In this document: in pieces, positions 57,840-64,000 of the stretch
Layout of the letters: each line of letters begins with the position of its first letter
How positions within the stretch are numbered: the stretch's first letter is position 1
Source of the DNA: Piper betle
Lineage: Eukaryota > Streptophyta > Magnoliopsida > Piperales > Piperaceae
Assembly: GCA_033002965.1 (NCBI GenBank)
Contig: JAURVB010013169.1
Span: 1 to 64,000, forward strand
Direction of reading: 5' to 3'
Length of the DNA: 64,000 nucleotides
Translations under genes and position numbers: made by a program
Notes under the pieces: generated by a model
Told to the model about the DNA's origin: nothing
The model's input: only the letters and a program-made list of their open reading frames with translations
Database searches by the model: none

Positions 57840-59010
57840 AAGCTTTAAGATAAAGCATACGAGGAAGAAGAAATAGGCAAAAATATTACAAAAATTTATC
57901 CTATTGTAAAAGATGAGTTCAAACTGAAGGTTGGAATGCAATTTGATTGTTTGGACGATGCACTCGATTTATACAGTAGTTATTCAAAAATGACCGGTTT
58001 TGGTATACGTAAACATAGTACAAATTATCATAGGAGAACAAAAGAGTTATGGTCGCAAGCATTCGTGTGTTCTAAAGAAGGTCACTTTAGAGAAGATGAG
58101 CGAAAAAGAGAAATACCTAACAAAGGAACAAAGAGAACTCATCCTATAATAAGAGAAGGTTGTCAAACACGCATCAGGGTAGCTAAGAATAAAGAGGGTA
58201 CATGGAATGTCATGTATTTCAAAGAAGGGTATAGTCATGCACTCCTTACACCATCAAAAATTTAATTTCTCATGTCACATAGGCATGCTACAAATGTGCA
58301 CCGAAATTTGATTGACCAATTCAGAGAGGCTAACATAAAAACTTCTCAACTAATATCTATGCTAGAAATTGAAGCAGGTGGGGTAGAAAATATTGGTTGT
58401 ACAGAGAAAGATATTAGAAATGTGCAGACAAAATATAAAAAAGAGAAGTAGATGATGAGGGTAGATTAAAGCATTGATTTTGGGCGGATGGAATTGCAAG
58501 GAAAAATTATCAGTTTTACTCAGATGTGATCATTTTTGATACAACATATAATACAAATAAATATTCACTTGTTTTTGCCCCATTCACTGACGTAAACCAT
58601 CACAAGCAAACAATTACATTTGGATGTGCATTTTTGTGTAATGAGAAGACATAATCGTTTGTGTGGATTTTTGAAACATTTTAAAAATGCATGGATGGAA
58701 GGCATCCCGTGGCAATTGCTACTGACCAAGATCCAACAATGGATAAAGCAATTAAATTGGTATTTCCTTGAACATATCATCGTCTTTCCATTTGGCATAT
58801 CCTTAAGAAGGAGACTGAAAAATCAGGTGCAAGTGCTCACAGGAAGGAGTTTTATGAGCCATTCCACAGTTTAATTTATGGTGCGGAAAACGAAGAAGTC
58901 TTTGAATCACAATGGAGTGAACTAATGAAAGACAATTGCGTGGAGGGAAATGAATGGTTGAAATCCATATATGCAATTCGTCATGCTTGGGTGCCTGTGT
59001 ATAGTAAAGG
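57840..59010 (+). pseudogene. FAR1/FHY3-like MULE transposase, disabled
   Basis: The N-terminal FAR1 zinc-binding domain (57930-58265) is still open: MQFDCLDDALDLYSSYSKMT, GFGIRKHS, AFVCSKEGHF and CQTRIRVAKNK. The MULE catalytic domain follows with stops in between: DVIIFDTTYNTNKYSLVFAP (first Asp at 58538), then IATDQDPTM (second Asp at 58724), FPFGIS/LSIWHI-type sequence and WLKSIYAIRHAWVPVYSKG (to 59010). Stops at about 58448, 58649, 58676 and 58770 plus frameshifts inactivate it, and the SWIM zinc-finger end is missing. An intact protein would mobilise the element. A domesticated FAR1-type transcription factor is ruled out by the lesions and the flanking inverted arms. Confidence 0.9.
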
Positions 59011-60280
59011 TATATTTTTAGTTGTTATAAGAAGTTCACAACTGTTAAGTGTTTAAAATATATAATATTTACCCATATTTTTAATATGATTTTGTACTTC
59101 CTGAGTATAAACATTATTAATTAAGTGATATTTTACTTTATTTTTTGGTGTTAATTAATATTTTATTAGATATACTTAATTTTGGTGTTTCAATGCAGGA
59201 AAAGATGAATAAATTAAGCTTTGGAATTTAATGGTCATGATGATACTTGGCCCTACCCAGTGGCTACAAGTTTTGTTGTTTAATGGAGTCGAGGAGTTGG
59301 AAATTTGAAGGGATATCATAATTAATTAGACTACGTTAATTTGTGAACACCCTCTTCGAATTCTTGTATCTCCACTTCTATATAAAGGTGTGGTCATTTG
59401 TTGTTGAGATATCTCATCTCTAGGCTTCGGAGTGTAGTGAAAGAAGTAGTTTTAGTTTTTGTAATTTCTTTCTCTTTGATAATAAAAATGAATTTCTTTT
59501 TATATTGTTTTCTATTTTTATTATGGAGTAGTCTTTTATTTCGTTATAGAGAATAGTGGAACTTAACATGATTTAATTGAATTTATTTCAAGTTCCCACC
59601 TTTTTATTTAATCGGATCGTTTGAATTATCATGCTCTAAATGCTAAGAATAGATTGATCGCCTATATCTTAGATCATGAGGTTTAATTAGATTTTGGGAG
59701 AAATTTATTAGATTAGTCATTGATAATTCATCATAAGACGAGTCTTTTAACTTGTTTGTCGTTGTGGTCGGGAGATACACAACACTGTATGCAATTGTAA
59801 GACAAATCATAATGCATTATTTTGTTGATTAATCAATTATCACCGGGAGGTAGAAATTGAGGCAAAATAATAGAAGCATGAAGGAGCGGGTGTTGGGCAT
59901 GATAAACGCACTTGCCACTGCAATTGTATCACGGTAATGTTGCCTAATAAACCCTTCTTTTGATATTTGTTATTTATATTTTTTGTGATTATTTTTCATG
60001 TTTTGTTTTTAAATATATAGGAAAAAAATTGTTCCTCTGAAAGTGGAGTCGTGGAGTCTATTCAGGGGCATCGGCGCAGTGATGGTGATTGTCAAAGCAG
60101 TGATGCAGAACGACTATGTTATCTCCGAATTTGTAACTTGTTACTATGAATTGTTATTTGCTTTAATCAAATTTCACACTTTTGTAACTTGTAAGTTTGT
60201 ACTTATATTCATCATGTACAAGAAAGTTATATAAGATGGATCTCCTAGGTCTTGTTTCAGATTTATTTAAATATTATAAG
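59011..60280. other. MULE interior, non-coding, possible LTR-like insert
   Basis: CTATATAAAGG (59378-59388), followed about 100 bp later by TTGATAATAAAAATGAATTTC, looks like an LTR promoter and poly(A) region, but no ends or target duplication were found. The remainder is AT-rich. Confidence 0.4.
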
Positions 60281-60284
60281 AATA

Positions 60285-60890
60285 TTAACTACAATCGAGA
60301 TTGAGTCATTTTTTATTAACTTGCATTGAGTCGATATCGGGTCAATTTTAATTAAGTCAAGTCGAAATGGAGTCAATTATTTATTTACTTTACTCAAGTC
60401 AAGGCTGAGTCATTTTATTATTAACTTGCCTCGAGTCGATATCGGGTCAATTTTAATTAAGTCGAGTCGAAACAGAGTCAATTATTTATTTACTTTACTC
60501 GAGTTGAGACCGAGTCATTTTTTATTAACTTGTCTTGAGTCGATATCGGGTCAATTTTAATTGAGTTGAGTCGAAACAGAGTCAGTTATTTATTTATTTT
60601 ATTCGAATCAAGGGCGAATAATTTTTTTATTAACTTACCTCGAGTCGATATCAGTCAGTTTTAATTAAGTCGAGTCAAAACAGAGTCAATTATTTATTTA
60701 CTTTACTCGAGTCGAGGCCAAGTCATTTTTTATAAACTTGCCTCGAGTCAATATCGGGTCAATTTTTATTAAGTCGAGTCGGAATGGAGTTAATTATTTA
60801 TTTAATTTACTCGAGTCGAGACCGAGTCATTTGTTTATTAACTTAACCCAAGTCGACACCGAGTCAAGTTTTTATTTACTCGAGTCGAAA
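60285..60890. repeat. Subterminal tandem array of the MULE, about 107-bp unit
   Basis: Five to six copies of a unit containing GAGTCGATATCGGGTCAATT, TTAATTAAGTCGAGTCGAAA, CAGAGTCAATTATTTATTTA and TTACTCGAGTCGAGACCGAG. Several copies differ by single changes. It lies just inside the G-rich right arm; the left arm has only one remnant of it. Confidence 0.92.
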
Positions 60891-60894
60891 CACG

Positions 60895-61210
60895 GCTTGG
60901 TTCGGGCAGTGGCAGGGGCAGCGGTGTAGTGGCCGCGGGCGGTGTCGGGGTGGCCGGTCGGTGGTGGTGGAGGCCCGGGCGATGGCGGGGGCAGTGGCCA
61001 GGGCCGTGGGCGGGGTTGGTGGGCCGTGGGCAGGGGCAGTGGCAAGTGGGCGGCGGCAGGTGGGCCATGGGCGGGGGGCAGTGGCGAGTGGGTTGTGAGC
61101 GGCGGCGGCGGTGGCGGGTGGGGTGCGGGGTGCCCGCGGGAGATGGCAGGTGGGGTCCAAGGGTGCCTGAGGGCAACAGGCGGCCAGCAGCCGGGTGCCC
61201 GGCCGAGGGG
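60895..61210. repeat. Right GC-rich arm of the MULE
   Basis: G-rich on the + strand with repeated GGGGCAGTGGC and GGTGGG runs, the inverted counterpart of 56600-57545 but only about a third as long. The long frames on both strands are compositional. Confidence 0.88.
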
Positions 61211-61300
61211 GCGCTGATGACACTCGGGCCGCTAGATCTAGATGGGCGGCCTAAATTGCATTCTTGTGATGCGCTGTAGCGCATGGTAGTATGCCTATAT

Positions 61301-64000
61301 ATACATATATACACACCTTTACTTATTAGATTACGTCATAGCACGTAGTGGTGATCTAGGGCTTTGCGTGATCTTTAAAATAACATTACATATTCATGTT
61401 CAAGACAATAATTATCATTATATTGATGGGCAAGCATAAAATTCGGCTAATGAGCAGGGGTGAGAAAAAATTGTCCCCCACGTTCTTTTCGGATATTTTA
61501 TTCTTGTGTGGCAAGAAAATAAGCCGCTATATAATTTTAAATATTTAAATGTTTGAACGCCGTACACGTTGTTTCAGTCCCTTATCATTATTGACCAAGA
61601 AAAATTAGCTCAGTGTTTTTAATTTTTACCATTACAAATAAAATAAAAGATAAATCGGGTCCTAGCGACCCTGTTGATTGACCGACTACTTTTCAATATC
61701 TGTCACTCTAGATGTTGGCATATTCGTATAGTACTACTATTAGGTGACATGGTGCTATCAGGACACTGCCACCCCTTTAGGGCAATATTGGAATTGTCAG
61801 GAGCACTATTAATTTTAAAATACGTATAAAGGGGCCAGAGGCGAATAAGTTTCCGCCATAGGTTTGGAGCTCTTGTTTTACACAATTATGCAGATTTGGT
61901 TAATTATGGCAATAACCATGCGATAATACTATGCAAGAATTATCAAATATCTTCTTTTAAGGCAAGTTACACATGCACAATCATTTTACTTAAATTAGGT
62001 AAGATGTTGAACAATGCAGACTTATTTGATAGGTATATAAATTTTAATTTTATAAATAAATTCCATTTGAGTAACTTGATAAATTATATAATAATTTAAT
62101 ATTTAAAATATAAATTATGATGGACTCAGACTTTAAAAATAGATTCTAATTAAACAAAATTATTTATAATAATTTGATTGATTATTTTTTTGTTATATTT
62201 TAATTGATTATATTTCGAACTTCTTATCTAAGCTCAACATTGAATTCTGTTTTCATGAATAAGAATAAGTGTGTAAAGTGGATAAAGCCTCAAACACGAG
62301 CTATCGAGAGAGTTCTAAGTTACTAGATATTTTATGTATCAACGAGATTAGTCCTCGACCAGCGTGGAACAAGGTTCAAATGTGTTGGGCTTTTAATACA
62401 TAAAATCCTTCAAATCATTTGATATTTTCTGACAAGGTAAAAATATGCAATGACTACACAAAGATAGAGGTCACTAAATTTTAATGTGGAAACCTTTGAA
62501 ATATGAGGATATACCATAAACTATCCATTATAACAAATAATGAGTGCACACGAATGGCAAACCTGGTACATCATCGTTGTCAAAAAATTTGCACTTAAAC
62601 CATCAAACAAAATAAAAAATTTTCAATTAGAAAAAATATCCAATTAGGCAAGGTCATAATTTCTAACTAGACGAGACAATATAATTGGAAAACTCACAAT
62701 CTTCAATGGAAACACACTTTAATTGAAAATACCCCCAATCTTTAATAAAACACACTTCAATGAAGATTACCTTAAATATCTAAGTGGAGTATACTTTAAT
62801 TATAAATACCTTAATCTCCAACTAGAAAAGATATTCTAATTTAGAAAACTCATAATTTTAGAGGAGAGACTCTCCCCCGGTAAGAAAGAATGGGAAGGCT
62901 TGTAAAACTTCATCATAGTGAAACACATAATGACAATCCATTCAATTGTATATACTCATATACAACTTCATATTTATTTATACATAATTAATACAAAATA
63001 TTATATTCGAAAAATGGCTAACCTTTTGGATATAAAGAGCCAACCCTAATTGCTCCTCCCTCAACATTGGAATTCTTACAAATAAATCTCTTCTTCGGCT
63101 TTCATAATTCTTCTCGAATCTTTTATACCTCTTGTAATAATTTTATGTCTTTGTGACTTCATATACAGTTACACATTTTGTCATATTTATAGTATGACGA
63201 GGGACTAAAAACATGAATCGGGCAATTCACGACATGGTGTCCTTTGTTTGAGAAATAAACCTGCAAGCAAAAAATAAAAATAAAATAAAACATAGGATGA
63301 GGGCATAGTTTACTTCGTTGAGTATGGAATGTCCCAACCTACGATGATCTCATAATCACAATATGTTATTATTATTGTAAGAAAATATACAAGACATACG
63401 TAATAAAATCTTATATATGTTAAATGACACGTGACATGTTTTTCATATGAGGATTGGAGATACTTTCCAAAAACACAACGTCTGTGTATGTACTTAGAGT
63501 AGAAAGAAGTTTACATTTTTATGATTGGCTTGCTACCCTTTAGTTAGGGTAAGATCAATCAACACGTCTCTCTTGTAAAATCATTGGGATATATAAAGAA
63601 AGATACTATTTGACATCCCTCTTTTATCCTAACTCTATATTTATTCGTCATATTAAAATATATAAGGGTAGAGTTACCTGAATTGATACTACGAATTTCT
63701 TTACTTACGTATATTTATTTTATAGGACGATGCTAAGTTAAGAGTTACCTATAATTCTTATTCTACAGGATAAATCACTGGCTACAACTTCTTGTTGTAG
63801 ATAATATATTATTATATTATCTAAACCTTAAATACATAACCATTAATTAATAAATAATTTTCAAAGCATAATTCTAACATTTAGTTCACAATTTAGCTTC
63901 CGTTTGATTGGTAAGCTGTAAAATGCTTGAAATGTATTTAGTAATGATTTATAAATAGTGAGTTATGATGTAAATGTGAGATGTAAAATCTAATCACAAA
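61301..64000. other. AT-rich, nothing recognised
   Basis: No open frame above 67 codons, no domain and no clear repeat ends. 62690-62850 holds loosely repeated AATTGAAAATAC/CCAATCTTTAAT-like phrases that do not form a clear array. Confidence 0.4.

Larger units (their letters stand above)
56515..61300 (+). mobile_element. Mutator-like element (MULE) with long GC-rich inverted arms
   Basis: The outer ends are imperfect inverted repeats: TGCGCTGCG...GGCGCATCA plus GGATCCAGATCTGGCGGCCC (left) against TGCGCTACAGCGCATCA plus ATCTAGATCTAGCGGCCC (reverse complement of right). The inner edges also mirror: ACTCGAGT...TTGACTCGGT at 57549-57573 against the reverse complement of 60851-60886. Between them the left arm is about 950 bp of C-rich DNA and the right arm about 310 bp of G-rich DNA. 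A broken FAR1/MULE transposase lies inside. The 9-bp duplication expected of MULEs cannot be read because the target is a TA repeat. Confidence 0.82.

Noticed and set aside
57936..58265. FAR1-domain open frame as a functional FAR1/FHY3-type transcription factor
   Set aside because: The following catalytic region has several stops, the SWIM end is missing, and the frame sits inside MULE inverted arms.
1..64000. tRNA, rRNA or other structural RNA genes
   Set aside because: TGGTATCAGAGCC-type matches are retroelement primer binding sites, and I saw no complete tRNA cloverleaf. A dedicated scan would be needed to exclude one fully.

Overview
This is nuclear DNA from a flowering plant. The support is one intron-containing gene of the plant LPR multicopper-oxidase family, GT-AG introns with AT-rich interiors, and many plant-type transposable elements: Ty1/copia, Ty3/gypsy, TRIM, hAT, MULE and Helitron. 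I cannot name the species. The window is a gene-poor, repeat-rich interval. The only host gene I would call intact is the LPR-type ferroxidase on the + strand at 6252-12293, with three exons, a 4.2 kb first intron and 568 residues.

Layout, left to right. 1-5450: decayed gypsy LTR and internal DNA, with a clean TRIM element (190-726, 5-bp target duplication) nested in it and a roughly 60-bp tandem array beside it. 5450-12480: the LPR gene and its flanks. 12490-13277: a hAT-type non-autonomous element just 3' of the gene. 13550-16560: a minus-strand copia RT/RNase H relic and a Helitron helicase relic. 18148-23881: a hAT transposon with both terminal inverted repeats, an imperfect 8-bp target duplication, a dead BED-finger transposase and pieces of at least three host genes: an RRM protein, ALDH7B/antiquitin and the mitochondrial phosphate carrier. 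23902-38854: a copia element split by a gypsy-type element (28363-37040) that has a perfect TTAAT target duplication.

38855-56455 holds further LTR fragments: three copies of one gypsy LTR family across the window, a minus-strand partial copia from the same family as the split one, a reverse-oriented solo LTR related to the nested gypsy element, and a second, heavily decayed copy of the TRIM. 56515-61300 is a MULE with a dead FAR1-like transposase, very GC-rich inverted arms and a subterminal tandem array. 61300-64000 is AT-rich with nothing I recognise.

The genes do not form a pathway. The LPR oxidase is expected to oxidise Fe(II) in the cell wall or secretory system during root responses to low phosphate. 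Almost everything else is transposon-derived and disabled. The most unusual object is the hAT element carrying several captured host exons. A second odd feature is a GAGTCGA-type motif clustered in elements of four unrelated kinds. All calls come from reading the sequence and its translations by eye; no database search was possible.
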